Part shown: piece after piece, positions 1-9,305 of the stretch | Layout: each line of letters starts with the position of its first letter | How positions within the stretch are numbered: position 1 is the first letter of the stretch | The notes under the pieces: generated by a model | Told to the model about the DNA's origin: nothing | Databases searched by the model: none | The model's input: only the letters and a program-made list of their open reading frames with translations | Position numbers and translations under genes: made by a program | Origin: JAHIKV01 sp963733145 | GTDB taxonomy: Bacteria > Planctomycetota > Planctomycetia > Pirellulales > Thermoguttaceae | DNA: 64,000 nt | Direction of reading: 5' to 3' | Assembly (NCBI GenBank): GCA_963733145.1 | Contig: CAVTCJ010000017.1 | Coordinates: 159,326-223,325 of the forward strand

Positions 1-2
1 AT

Positions 3-620
3 GAGCATCGCGCCCTCGCCGATCCCGCACTGCCCAGCTATTTGCAGATGTTCCCGACGTGCGCCCGCGGTTTTAAGACTCCGCGATTCTGGCTGGAGCC
101 GTCATACGCCGCCATTCTTCACGACGCCGACGGCTTGGCGTTCGAGTTGAGCGGCTCGGCCGTCAAGGCGATGACCGAGGAAGACTATTTGTCGACAACC
201 GGCAACATCAAGCATAGCGGAAAAGCCGGCTCCTCCGCCCAGAGATGGGCCGACAAAATGACCAAGTGCTATCCCCAATTGGCCGTGGCTGATCCGATCT
301 TCGGCGAATTGCAGAACTGCATGGACCTGGCCGTAATCGGCGCGCTGATGGTGCGGGAAGATCTTCTGGAAAAGGCCGGCCTCAGCCTGCCGACGATGAC
401 GGATTCGGCCGACCTGAAAACCGACCAGTTCAACGCGCCGAAGCAGGTCGAAAGCCAGGCCAGCTTGTTGAACGTCAAGGGACGATGGGTTGCTACGGCC
501 TCGGGCGGCGTGGCGATCAATTCCTGGGGGATCGTCCAGAAGCAGCTTCGCGACAGCGATAAGGTCGCCTCGGTCCGCACCAAGGCCGTTCCCGCCGAAA
601 ACAACTGGTGGTGGAACTGA
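3..620 (+). CDS. DUF1598-like planctomycete protein, 3' part
   Basis: The frame is open to the left edge, so this is the C-terminal ~205 residues of a longer gene. It holds a region with ARGFKTPRFWLEPSYA and, near the end, a conserved-looking core (LLNVKGRWVATASGGVAINS). From memory this matches the C-terminal half of DUF1598, a family of unknown function found mainly in planctomycetes; that assignment is recognition, not a search. The tail ends in NNWWWN. A clear Rho-independent terminator follows 32 bases after the stop, so this is the last gene of its transcript. No catalytic motif is visible and no function is proposed. Confidence 0.6.
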   Translation, partial: EHRALADPALPSYLQMFPTCARGFKTPRFWLEPSYAAILHDADGLAFELSGSAVKAMTEEDYLSTTGNIKHSGKAGSSAQRWADKMTKCYPQLAVADPIFGELQNCMDLAVIGALMVREDLLEKAGLSLPTMTDSADLKTDQFNAPKQVESQASLLNVKGRWVATASGGVAINSWGIVQKQLRDSDKVASVRTKAVPAENNWWWN

Positions 621-651
621 CGTTTCGTCCGGTTTTCGCGGCTGTTAATGC

Positions 652-685
652 AAAGCCCACTTGTTTCGACGAGTGGGCTTTTTTA
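652..685 (+). terminator. Rho-independent terminator after the first gene
   Basis: A 9-bp perfect stem (AAGCCCACT with AGTGGGCTT) encloses a loop of about 10 bases and runs into six T's. It lies just after the first gene on the same strand. Confidence 0.8.
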
Positions 686-722
686 ATTCGATTACTAACC
701 GTCAGAATACACTTGCAACGCC

Positions 723-786
723 GTTTAGCAGCCGCCGGCACGGCGGCTTGCGGCGTCGGGGCCGTCGTACCGACGGCCGCTAAACG
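723..786. repeat. Palindromic intergenic repeat, family B (copy 1)
   Basis: It starts with GTTTAGCAGCCGCCGGCACG and closes with CCGACGGCCGCTAAAC, so the ends are inverted repeats with a second internal GC hairpin. A close copy lies at 54049-54115. The rest of 687-937 shows no gene. Confidence 0.75.
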
Positions 787-937
787 ATTATTGCATCCCT
801 TGTCCGCAGAACGCCTCGCCGTCGGCCCTCGGCTTGAAGTTTCGGCCGAAATTGGTTAATATGACGAATAGCGGTTCACTGGGCGGATGCCCGTCCCGCC
901 GTTGGCTGCCGTCCCGCCCCAAACCAATTGCACGCCC

Positions 938-2301
938 ATGACCCTGCGATCGCATCTGCTGCCGATCTTCGTCTTGCTCACCCTGCTAGGCAGCGCACCG
1001 TCGCGCGCCGCTCGCTCGGAAGACACCAAGCCGGACGTCCACCCCCTGGTGGGCAAAACCGTAAACGTCGAGCTCCGCTCGGGCCGGACGCTGAAAGGCA
1101 TGATCGTCGAGGACGTCATCGGGGGCGACATTCCCCGGACGATCTCCCAGTTGCGGCTCCGCGAACCGAAGAGCGGTTCGCGGCCGATCCTGGGCGCCGC
1201 GGCGGTCAAGCGGGTCACCTCTCCCGACGGCAAGGTGCTGCTGGTCTTCGAGGAGCAGTCAAAATGCCTCGCCCCGCCGGACGAGAAGATTCTGGCCGAC
1301 GTTCGCCAGGCCACCAAGGCGGAAAAAGAGCGCGCCGCGGCGCGAAAGTCAGCTTCCAACCGGAAAACCAAGGCGCATCAATCGCACAAGTCCTCCGCGG
1401 GCGACGACGAGGATGCCCGCCGCAAGCGGTACGAAGAAAAGCGAAAGGAGTTCCACGACAAGACGGGCGTCTGGCTCTGGCCCGAGCTGACTGACGAACA
1501 GCAGAAAGAGGCCCTGAAGCAGGTCAAGGACTACGTGGCGAAAGTCCAGCAGCGGTTCGCCCCGCTGAACATGCACCTCTCCGAGACGCGGTATTACCTG
1601 TTTCTCAGCGACCTGCCGCCCGAGGTGGCGTCGCTCTACACGACGTGCCTCGACGAGATGCACGAAGAGTTGTGCAAGGCCTTCGCCATCAAGGACAAAG
1701 ACCGCGTGTGGCTGGGAGGCAAGGTGCCGGTCGTCGCCTTCATCCACGGCGAGGACTTCGCCCAGTTTGAGAAGGAGTTTTTCCATAATTCCGTCCCCCC
1801 GGCCGCGCAAGGGCTGGCGCATCAGGGCACCAACGGCGTCGTGGTCATCAGTTGCCACTGCGGCAAGGACCCCTACTACTTCGCCGGCGTGATCGTCCAC
1901 GAGGCGACGCACGGTTTCGTCCACCGCTACAAATCGCCCGAGTTTATCCCCAACTGGCTCAACGAGGGCATCGCCGAATGGGTCTCCATGACCGTGGTCA
2001 AGAAAAATCTGGGGACTAGACGCAAAGTGGAAATGGCCATCAAGCAGTTGCGCAAACCGGGACCCTCGGTCCCAATTTCTTCACCGCCCCGAACATCGCC
2101 GCCGATCAATACGGCATGGCCACGGCAATGGTCGACTTCATGATCCGTTCCAATCCGAAGGCCTTCCGCCTGTTGATCGACGACATCAAGTCGGGGATAA
2201 AGTGGCAGGACGCTCTTAAGAAGACCTACAAGGTCACGCCCGAAGAACTGACCCAGAAGTTCGGCATGACCGTGGCGGGGATTCCGATGCTGCGGCCGTA
2301 A
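938..2301 (+). CDS. Secreted HExxH metallopeptidase-like protein (frameshifted)
   Basis: I prefer the ATG at 938 because it gives a signal peptide (MTLRSHLLPIFVLLTLLGSA, cut near SRAA); an in-frame start at 887 would add 17 residues before it. A basic, lysine-rich linker (about residues 115-170) precedes a zinc-metalloprotease signature VHEATHGFVHRY followed by NWLNEGIAEW, i.e. HExxH plus a downstream glutamate as in gluzincin-type peptidases. The frame opened at 938 ends at 2143, but homologous-looking sequence (GTLGPNFFTAPNIAADQYGM) continues in the +1-shifted frame from about 2057 to the stop at 2301. One A seems missing from the run at 2054-2056. The whole protein would be ~455 residues, exported and probably acting outside the cytoplasm. 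Substrate unknown. Confidence 0.75.
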
Positions 2302-2354
2302 ACTGGAACGTGCAACTCTCGGCGCATTCGACCGGTGATTTTAACTGCCGCCGG

Positions 2355-2954
2355 TTAAACCTCATTTTCCGTTTTCAACGTCCCGCTTTGCACGGGGACG
2401 GGCAATTCGTCCTCGACCTTCTGTCCCGGCCGGAAGAGGTGGCTCACCCAGCCTTCGCCGTCCCGTTCGCGGGCAAAATGTTTCCCGCGGATTTTGTCTT
2501 GCAGCCGCATCAGGCCCTCGAGCAGCGACTCGGGCCGGGGCGGACAGCCGGGAATGTACACGTCCACCGGCACGATCAGGTCCACGCCGCGGACCACGTG
2601 GTAGCCGTGGTCGAAGTACGGCCCGCCGCTGATCGTGCAGGCCCCCATGGCGATGACGTATTTCGGATCGGCCATCTGCTCGTACAGCCGGCGGATGCGG
2701 CTGGCCATCTTGAACGTGACCGTGCCGGCGACGACCATCAAGTCCGACTGCCGCGGGCTGGGCCGAAACGCGCCCGCCCCGAAGCGGTCGATGTCGTATC
2801 GGCTGGCCCCGGCCGCCATCATCTCGATCGCGCAACAGGCCACACCAAACGTCATCGGCCAGAGGCTGCTCTGCCGCGCCCAATTGATCGTCTGCTCGAC
2901 CGTGGTCAACAGCACGCCGTCTTCAAACCGACCTTCGATCCAAGGTTGTGTCAT
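2355..2954 (-). CDS. nuoB: NADH-quinone oxidoreductase subunit B
   Basis: This is the 199-residue NuoB subunit of respiratory complex I, which carries the [4Fe-4S] cluster N2 next to the quinone site on the peripheral arm. The four expected ligands are present: adjacent Cys40-Cys41 in GVACCAIEMM, Cys106 in AMGACTISGG and Cys137 in IPGCPPRPE. Length is normal for the family. The usual neighbours nuoA and nuoC are not found on either side: the 213 bases upstream contain no gene and downstream lies the metallopeptidase on the other strand. It may be a dispersed complex I gene or a second copy acting in a shortened complex. Confidence 0.95.
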   Translation of the reverse strand: MTQPWIEGRFEDGVLLTTVEQTINWARQSSLWPMTFGVACCAIEMMAAGASRYDIDRFGAGAFRPSPRQSDLMVVAGTVTFKMASRIRRLYEQMADPKYVIAMGACTISGGPYFDHGYHVVRGVDLIVPVDVYIPGCPPRPESLLEGLMRLQDKIRGKHFARERDGEGWVSHLFRPGQKVEDELPVPVQSGTLKTENEV

Positions 2955-3167
2955 GCCGAAAATCCCTCCGCCGTCTGATCCGCAAACAGATCAGTATATC
3001 CCGATTTCGGTCGGCATGGAATTGGGGCAATCTTCCGCCCCCGCTAATTACGGGGTACGGTGGCCATCATCCGTCGTTTAACCCGGAGCCGGCGGCGGCA
3101 GTGCCTTTGTGCCCTCCGGTCTTTGTGGTAAAATCCCCTCCCGGCACCCATCCCCTCGAGGCGACCC

Positions 3168-3515
3168 ATGAAACCGATCACCGCCGACCCGAACCTGGTG
3201 GCCTATTGCGGACTGTACTGCGGCGCGTGCGGGGCCTATCGCCGCGACCGCTGCCCCGGCTGCCACGAGGGGCCCAAGTTTGCCTCCTGTCCGGTCCGGG
3301 CCTGCTGCATCGAACGCGGCTTCTCATCCTGCGCCGAGTGCGAGAGCCCGGCCGATCCCCGCGACTGCAAGAAGTTCAACAACTTCGTCTCGAAGATCTT
3401 CGGCCTGATCTTCCGTAGCGACCGCCGCGCCTGCATCCTGCAAATCCGCGAAAAGGACCTGCCAGGCCACGCCGAAACAATGGCCGCCCAGCAGCGGCAG
3501 TCAATCCGGCGGTGA
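3168..3515 (+). CDS. DUF3795-type cysteine-rich protein
   Basis: This 115-residue protein has nine or more cysteines arranged in short pairs: YCGLYCGACGAYRRDRCPGC, then SCPVRACC and CAECE. That is the look of the DUF3795 family, small proteins thought to bind zinc or an iron-sulfur cluster, function unknown. The start at 3168 gives the canonical N-terminus with YCGLYCGAC close to the beginning. No membrane segment is present. Its stop lies six bases before a palindromic family A repeat shared with the convergent ftsH gene. Confidence 0.8.
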   Translation: MKPITADPNLVAYCGLYCGACGAYRRDRCPGCHEGPKFASCPVRACCIERGFSSCAECESPADPRDCKKFNNFVSKIFGLIFRSDRRACILQIREKDLPGHAETMAAQQRQSIRR

Positions 3516-3520
3516 GGAAA

Positions 3521-3613
3521 GTAGGGTGGGACAAGCGGATCGCTGTCCCACCAAAGGGAATGATATCTGACAGCAATCTTGGTGGGACTGCACTCCGCTT
3601 GTCCCACCCTACT
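3521..3613. repeat. Palindromic intergenic repeat, family A (copy 1)
   Basis: Inverted ends GTAGGGTGGGACAAGCGG and CGCTTGTCCCACCCTAC form a long hairpin with internal 'GTCCCACC / GGTGGGAC' arms. Three further copies are at 9214-9297, 52335-52416 and 60348-60430. The stop codon of ftsH (rc of 3609-3611) is part of this repeat. Confidence 0.85.
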
Positions 3614-5558
3614 TTGTTTCCGCGGCCGCCTGCTTGTTCAGCGAGGGGCCGATCAGCTTTTCGATTTCCGCTTCGTCGAGGGTTTCAACCTCTTCGAGCT
3701 TCTTGGCCATCGTGTTGAGCTTGTCGCGGTGTTCCTTGAGCATTGCCGTCGCCTGATCCGAGGCCTCGACCAGCAGCCGCGAGACCTCCTCGTCGATCAC
3801 CTGAGCGGTGTGCTCGCTGAAGCGGCGGGGCTCGGCCATTTCGCGGCCCAGGAAGGGATGATCCTCGCCGTCGCGGAAGGCGACCGGGCCCAGCCGCTCG
3901 CTCATGCCCCAGTGAGTGACCATTCGCCGGGCGATCTGCGTGGCCTTGTTCAGGTCGTCCTCGGCGCCGGCGCTGTACTGGTCGAAGACCAGTTTTTCGG
4001 CCGCCCGGCCGCCCAGCAGGAACAGCAGCCGCGTGCGCAGCTCGTGCTCGCTGATGTTCATGCGGTCTTCCTCGGGCAGCAACTGCGTGGCGCCCAGCGC
4101 CCGGCCGCGGGGAACGATCGAGACCTTGTGCAGCCGATCGACGCCGGGGACCATCCAGGCCAGCAGGGCGTGGCCCGACTCGTGATAGGCCGTCATCGAC
4201 TTCTCCTGCCGCGAAAGGACCTCCTCGCGCTTCGATCCCATCAGGACCTTATCGCGGGCGTAGTCGAAGTCGGACATATCGACGTAATCTTTATCGTGCC
4301 GGCTGGCCCAGAGGGCGGCCTCATTGACCAGGTTGCGGATGTCGGCGCCGGTAAGCCCGACCGTACCCGCCGCCAGGTGCTCCAGATCGACGTCGATGTC
4401 CAGGGGGACGTCCTTCGAGTGGACCTCGAAGATCGCCAGACGGCCCTTGAAACTGGGCCTTTCGACGGTGATGTGGCGGTCGAAGCGGCCGGGCCGCAGC
4501 AGGGCCGGATCGAGCACGTCAGGGCGATTCGTGGCGGCCATGATAATGACCGACTCGTTCTGGGTGAAGCCGTCCATTTCGCTGAGGATTTGGTTCAGCG
4601 TCTGCTCGCGTTCGTCGTGTCCGCCGCCCACGCCCGTGCCGCGGTGCCGGCCGACGGCGTCGATTTCGTCGATGAAGAGAATCGCCGGGGCGTTGTCCTT
4701 GGCGGTCTTGAACAGATCGCGGACCCGGCCCGCGCCCACGCCGACGAACATCTGGATGAACTCGGAGCCGTTAATCGAATAGAAAGGCACGCCCGCCTCG
4801 CCGGCCACGGCGCGGGCCAACAGGGTCTTGCCGGTGCCGGGGGCGCCCATCAGCAGAATCCCCTTCGGCACCCGGGCGCCCAGCCGCTGGAACTTGGCCG
4901 GATTGCGGAGGAACTCGACGACCTCCTGCAACTCGTGCTTGACGCCTTCCAGTCCGGCCACGTCCTCGAAGGTGATCGGTTTGTCGCCGCCGTCGTAGCG
5001 CCGGGCGCCGCTCTTCGAGAAGCCGCCGGTCAGGCCGCCGGAGAAGAACGAATCGCGGGCCTTGCGGAACAGCACCCACAGGCCGACGAACAGACCGACC
5101 GAGATGAGCATGTAGAACATCAGGATCAGCACGGTGTTGTCGCGGGGCTCCGTCGCCCGATAGTGCTGCCCGAGACGGTCGCGCAAGACCTCGTCCAGCT
5201 TCGGATCGGCCATGGCCATCGGGGGGAGGATGACGACGAACTTTTTGTTTAGTTTGGGAGTAGTGCCGTCGGCGCCCGGTTTGGCGTCGGGATCGATCGG
5301 AGGCACCTTGAACTCGCCGTACAGTTTGTCCCCTTGTATCTCGGCGGTGGCGATGTTCTTGTCCGTCTCCAACTGGCTGCGGAAGAAGCCGTAGGTGACT
5401 TCCGAACGGTTGTTTTGGCTCTTGATATAATAAACCGCCACCACAACCAGCGCCAGCAGCACCAAAAACCACCAGACGGACGCGCCGCCCCAAGGACTAG
5501 GGTTCGGCCTGCGCGGCGGCGGGGTGTTCTTGTCGTTGTTCTCAGACGAATTAGGCAT
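3609..5558 (-). CDS. ftsH: ATP-dependent zinc metalloprotease FtsH
   Basis: This membrane-anchored AAA+ protease degrades misfolded and short-lived membrane and cytosolic proteins. In the 649 residues are TM1 at ~29-45, a periplasmic domain ~46-140, TM2 at ~143-164, the AAA module with Walker A GAPGTGKT (238-245), Walker B ILFIDEID (293-300) and the second region of homology ATNRPDVLDPALLRPGRFDR, then the zinc site HESGH (459-463; the family usually has HEAGH). A coiled C-terminal tail follows. Length is normal. It is a single gene convergent with the DUF3795 gene, and its TAG stop is supplied by a family A repeat. Planctomycetes often carry several ftsH copies, so this may not be the only one. 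Confidence 0.97.
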   Translation of the reverse strand: MPNSSENNDKNTPPPRRPNPSPWGGASVWWFLVLLALVVVAVYYIKSQNNRSEVTYGFFRSQLETDKNIATAEIQGDKLYGEFKVPPIDPDAKPGADGTTPKLNKKFVVILPPMAMADPKLDEVLRDRLGQHYRATEPRDNTVLILMFYMLISVGLFVGLWVLFRKARDSFFSGGLTGGFSKSGARRYDGGDKPITFEDVAGLEGVKHELQEVVEFLRNPAKFQRLGARVPKGILLMGAPGTGKTLLARAVAGEAGVPFYSINGSEFIQMFVGVGAGRVRDLFKTAKDNAPAILFIDEIDAVGRHRGTGVGGGHDEREQTLNQILSEMDGFTQNESVIIMAATNRPDVLDPALLRPGRFDRHITVERPSFKGRLAIFEVHSKDVPLDIDVDLEHLAAGTVGLTGADIRNLVNEAALWASRHDKDYVDMSDFDYARDKVLMGSKREEVLSRQEKSMTAYHESGHALLAWMVPGVDRLHKVSIVPRGRALGATQLLPEEDRMNISEHELRTRLLFLLGGRAAEKLVFDQYSAGAEDDLNKATQIARRMVTHWGMSERLGPVAFRDGEDHPFLGREMAEPRRFSEHTAQVIDEEVSRLLVEASDQATAMLKEHRDKLNTMAKKLEEVETLDEAEIEKLIGPSLNKQAAAETK

Positions 5559-5692
5559 GAATCACCGCTTTCCGAACAATTTATACCCACCCAGACGGCG
5601 GGGGTAGATTCTATCCAATCATGCAATTATATCTGATAAAGGGGTGTTTGGCGACCGAGGGTGGCTTGGCCCGCCGTGTTGATTGTCGAGTT

Positions 5693-5752
5693 GTAGGACG
5701 GATTTCCTAATCCGTCCCGTTTTGAGGACGGATTAGGAAATCCGTCCTACGT
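5693..5752. repeat. Palindromic repeat overlapping the recQ stop codon
   Basis: GTAGGACGGATTTCCTAATC and its inverted copy GATTAGGAAATCCGTCCTAC form a ~25-bp stem around a short TTTTGA loop. The stop codon of recQ (rc of 5747-5749) lies in the right arm. No T-run follows, so it is a repeat rather than a typical terminator. Confidence 0.75.
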
Positions 5753-8579
5753 ATCATCGCGGGCGTGGGCTTCGATCGTCGCCCGGGGCAGACCGCGGAT
5801 GGCCATGCACTCCTCAATCGAAAACCCGGCCGATAACAAGCGGCGCGTCCAGTAGCGGGAGTCGGGCGGGTCCGATTCGCCGGACGGTTTGTCGGCCTGA
5901 CCGAGCCCTTCGGCCACATCCGACTGGCCGCTGAAGCGGCCAGCCCTTTGGCCGTCGGCGCCTTCGCCAACGATCAGCAATAACTCGGCTCCGTAGCGTT
6001 CCACTTTGGCCGGACCGATGCCGCGGATCGACCGCAACGTCTCGCGGTCGCCGGGCCGATGGCGGGCCAATTCGGCCAGCGTGTCGTTGGTGAGGATGTA
6101 ATAGGCCGGCACGCCCGCTTCATCGGCAACCGCCTCCCGCCACTGCTTGAGGGCTTCGAGAATGGCCGGATCGGGAGCGTTGGCAAGGGCGGAATTGGCA
6201 GGGCTGGCCGCTTCAGCGGCCAGTGGACCACGGTGGCCACGGTCGTGCGGCAGTTCAACTGCCGCATCAGCGGAAGCCGCACCAGCGGAAGCCTTCTCCT
6301 CTCTCGCGTCTCTTTTCTCCCTTCTCTCTTCCCTCTTCTCTCTTCTCTCCTCGCTCCTCGCTTGCCCGCGCAATTTGAGGAGCAGCGATTCCGGCAGCGG
6401 CAAACGACGGTTGAGCACGGCCGTGCCGCGCATCACTTCGCCGCCGAACTCGGTCAGCTCGACCACAGGCCGAAAGCGGTCGATGTCCACCTGTTGCAAG
6501 CATCGCTCGGCAAACAGGGCGTCAATCAGTTCCAAGACCTCCTGTTGTTTCAAGTGCTGCAACAGTCCGAAGGTGCTGAGTTTGTCCAGCCGCAGCTTCT
6601 TGATTTTTGAATCGTTCGAGCCGCACAGCATTTTGGCGATCAGGTTTTTGCCGCAGGAGAATTTTCGCGCCTGGACGCGGGCTACGCCGGAGAGGACCAT
6701 GCGGACGGCTTCCAGGACTTTGCCGTCGAGCGGCGCGGCGCTCACCTCTGGTTCTTCTCCCGTAAACTGGCCGCTAAAGCGGCCAGCCCCTTGGCCCTCC
6801 GACTCTCGACCATAGTCACCCGCCGACTGGTCGCTGAAGTGGCCAGCCCCTTGCCGCCCGCTTTCTATTCCGCGCAGGCGGCAGTTGTCGCAGTGGCCGC
6901 AGTTGGCCGGGTTCTCCTCGCCGAAATAGAGCAGGATTTCCCGCTGCCGGCACGTGCCGCCTTGGGCGAAGCGGATCACCCGTTCCAGCTTGTCCAGTTC
7001 GACCTGTTTGCGACGCTCGATGGCCTCGAAGTCGATCTCCAAGCGCTCGAACTCCAGGTCGCGGCGGATCATCCGTATCGCCCGGCCCCGGAACGGCGGC
7101 AGGTAGGTGAACGATTGCAGCCTGTTCAGTTCGTGCAGCGCCCGGTTGAGCGAGGTCTGATCCAACTGGTGGAAAACCGAGAGGTCGCGGATGCGAAACT
7201 GCACCAGCTCCTGCCGCCGGGCGCCGACCAGCCGCTCGACCGACTGGATCACCTTCCGCTGCGTCTTGGCCTGTTTGGGCAACAGATCGACGAGCGTGGG
7301 CAGATCGCTGTCGATCCGCACCGTGGCCATGTTTTGCGAGGCGATCATGCGTTCCAGCACACCGGCGCTTTCCAGCAGTTGCTCGCAGTTGCCCACCCCG
7401 TCGGCGCCGATCGGCAGGCCGAGCGTCTGCTTCACTTCGTCCTGGGTCATCTCGATGGGGTTTTCCTCGCGTTCGCGGAGGAAGTCGTGGACCGCGCGGA
7501 CGTGCTCGCGGTCGGGATACGAGCTGTCGATGAAATACTCCTGGATATATTTATCGGAGAAGTGGAACAGCATCAGGCAATGGGAGAGTTGGCCGTCGCG
7601 CCCGGCCCGGCCCGCCTCCTGATAATACGCCTCGACGCTGCCGGGGATGTTGTAATGCACGACGAAGCGGACGTCGGCCTTGTCGATGCCCATGCCGAAA
7701 GCGTTCGTGGCCACGACGATCTCGCAGCGGCCGCGCATGAAATCTTCCTGGGCCTTTTTGCGCTGCTCGGGCAGCATCCCCGCGTGATAGACGGCCGTGC
7801 GGCGTCCCGTCCGCTCGGCGACGAATTGGGCCACTTCCTCGGCCCGCTTCCGCGTCGAGGCATAAATGATCCCCGAGCCGGGCGTCTTGTTCAGAAATGC
7901 CACCAGATGATCCGGCTTCTGCCGTTCCCGCGGTGGCGATTGGACCTCGTAGAACAGGTTTGGCCGGGCGAAGCCGGTGATTAACGTCTTCGGCTCGCGG
8001 AGATCGAGCAGCTCGACGATGTCGCGGCGGACGCGGTCGGTGGCCGTGGCGGTCAGGGCGATGGTGGTCGGATTGCCGAGGATGCGGCGAAAAAAATCCC
8101 AGCCGGGCGTAATCGGGACGAAAGTCGTGCCCCCACTCGCTCACGCAGTGCGCCTCGTCGATCGCCAGCAGTTTCACCCCCACGGCCCGAACTGCGTCCA
8201 GAAATCGCCCGCTACGGAACCGCTCGGGCACGACGTAGACCAGCCGGAACTCGCCGGCGGCCATCCGATCGAGCCGCTCGTACTGCTCGGACGCCGAGAG
8301 CGTGCTGTTGATGAAGCTGACCGGCAGCCCCAGCTTCTGTAGTTGGTCCACCTGGTCCTTCATCAAGGCGATCAGCGGCGAGACGACCAGCGTCAGACCG
8401 TCGACGGCCAGGGCCGGCAACTGGTAGCAGAGGCTTTTTCCGCCGCCGGTGGGCATCACGCAGAGGCAATCCTGCCCGGCCAACACCGCCGAAATCACCC
8501 GCTCCTGCCCTTCGCGGAACGAGCTTAGCCCGAACCGGGGCAAGTATGATTCCAACGTCGGTTTTGTCAGGTCGGGCAT
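5747..8579 (-). CDS. recQ: ATP-dependent DNA helicase RecQ (frameshifted, with linker insertions)
   Basis: This is a 3'-5' superfamily 2 helicase for recombination and repair. The first part (8579 down to ~8096) has motif I MPTGGGKSLCYQL and motif II IDEAHCVSEWGHDFRPDY. The frame then breaks at a run of seven A's (8090-8096, seven T's in the gene); six would restore the frame. The rest continues to 5747: helicase lobe 2 (SGIIYASTRKRAEE, AFGMGIDKADVRFV, YYQEAGRAGRDG), the RQC zinc site (C near GGTCRQREIL, then CGHCDNC), a winged helix and a C-terminal HRDC-like domain. The total of ~940 residues is far longer than the usual ~600. The excess is low-complexity linker: an EERREKREERREKR tract (pyrimidine-rich DNA at 6296-6362) and several AGRFSGQ-type segments made from a palindromic repeat. 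The start at 8579 is canonical. Confidence 0.9.
5922..6853. repeat. Palindrome CTGGCCGCTGAAGCGGCCAG translated inside recQ (four copies)
   Basis: Near-identical palindromes occur at 5922-5951, 6202-6224, 6765-6794 and 6825-6853. Read in the recQ frame they give AGRFSGQ, GAGHFSDQ or PLAAEAASPA. All four lie in linkers, none inside the helicase, RQC or HRDC cores. Confidence 0.7.
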
Positions 8580-8693
8580 TGCACATTCCTCGGCGGTTGT
8601 TCATTATAGGAACTATTGCCTCTGAGATAAATAATGTTGGGTCAAACGCCCGACCGGCAGCGCCCGGCGGGGTGGAGTTCGCCGCGATATCTC

Positions 8694-8722
8694 CCCCCGC
8701 GACCGCAGTCGCGGGGCGTTCC
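8694..8722. repeat. Family C repeat (GACTGCGGTCGCGGGGCG), copy 1
   Basis: CCCGCGACCGCAGTCGCGGG is a near-perfect palindrome followed by GCGTT. Related copies are at 11738-11770 and 16430-16461. Confidence 0.6.
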
Positions 8723-8779
8723 TTCAACTCGGCATAATACAACCATGAACCACGGTGCGTTTCACGCACACTACGAAGA

Positions 8780-9217
8780 GTGAATCAAATATCCATACCC
8801 GATGATCCCGGGCGGCGGGGCGTGGTGGGCATTGTCCAGCGAGACGGCCGATTGCTGGTCATTCGCCGCTCAAAAGCCGTCGTGGCCCCCTTGATCTACT
8901 GCTTTCCCGGCGGGGGCATCGAAAACGGCGAATCGGAAGAGGAAGCCCTCGTCCGCGAGTTCCGCGAAGAGATCGGCGTCGAGTGCCGACCCCTGCGGCG
9001 GCTGTGGCGGTGCGTGACGGCGTGGAAGGTGGAGTTGGCCTGGTGGCTGGGCGAGTTGCCGCCCGGCGCGGTTCCCGCGGCCAATCCGCGCGAGGTCGAC
9101 TCGATCCACTGGATGACGCCCGAGGAGATGGCCCGCCTGCCGGACCTCTTGGAGAGCAACCGGGAGTTCTTGGACCTGGCCGCGCGGGGGGAGATCAGTT
9201 TTCGATGCGAAGAGTAG
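8780..9217 (+). CDS. Nudix hydrolase
   Basis: The 145 residues fold as a single Nudix domain. The Nudix box GGGIENGESEEEALVREFRE followed by EIGV fits Gx5Ex7REUxEExGU, so a Mg2+-dependent hydrolase of a nucleoside diphosphate linked to another moiety is expected; the substrate cannot be read. The start at 8780 is GTG; no better ATG is in frame upstream. The stop codon TAG (9215-9217) is the first part of a family A palindromic repeat (GAGTAGGGTGGG), so the last residues may be set by repeat insertion. The gene stands alone between recQ and a convergent secreted protein. Confidence 0.9.
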   Translation: MNQISIPDDPGRRGVVGIVQRDGRLLVIRRSKAVVAPLIYCFPGGGIENGESEEEALVREFREEIGVECRPLRRLWRCVTAWKVELAWWLGELPPGAVPAANPREVDSIHWMTPEEMARLPDLLESNREFLDLAARGEISFRCEE

Positions 9218-9297
9218 GGTGGGACAAGCGAAGCGCAGTCCCACCATGATATTTTTCTGCAGATGGTGGGACCGCGCTTCGCTTGTCCCACCCTACT
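9214..9297. repeat. Palindromic intergenic repeat, family A (copy 2)
   Basis: Inverted ends GTAGGGTGGGACAAGCGAAG and CGCTTGTCCCACCCTAC with inner arms GTCCCACCAT and ATGGTGGGAC. It fills the space between the Nudix gene and the convergent gene at 9306. Confidence 0.85.
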
Positions 9298-9305
9298 ACG
9301 CGCCG

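Noticed and set aside
3579..5252. Long + strand frame opposite ftsH (557 codons)
   Set aside because: It is the antisense shadow of a strongly conserved gene and shows no domain or composition of its own; GC-rich codons leave such frames open.
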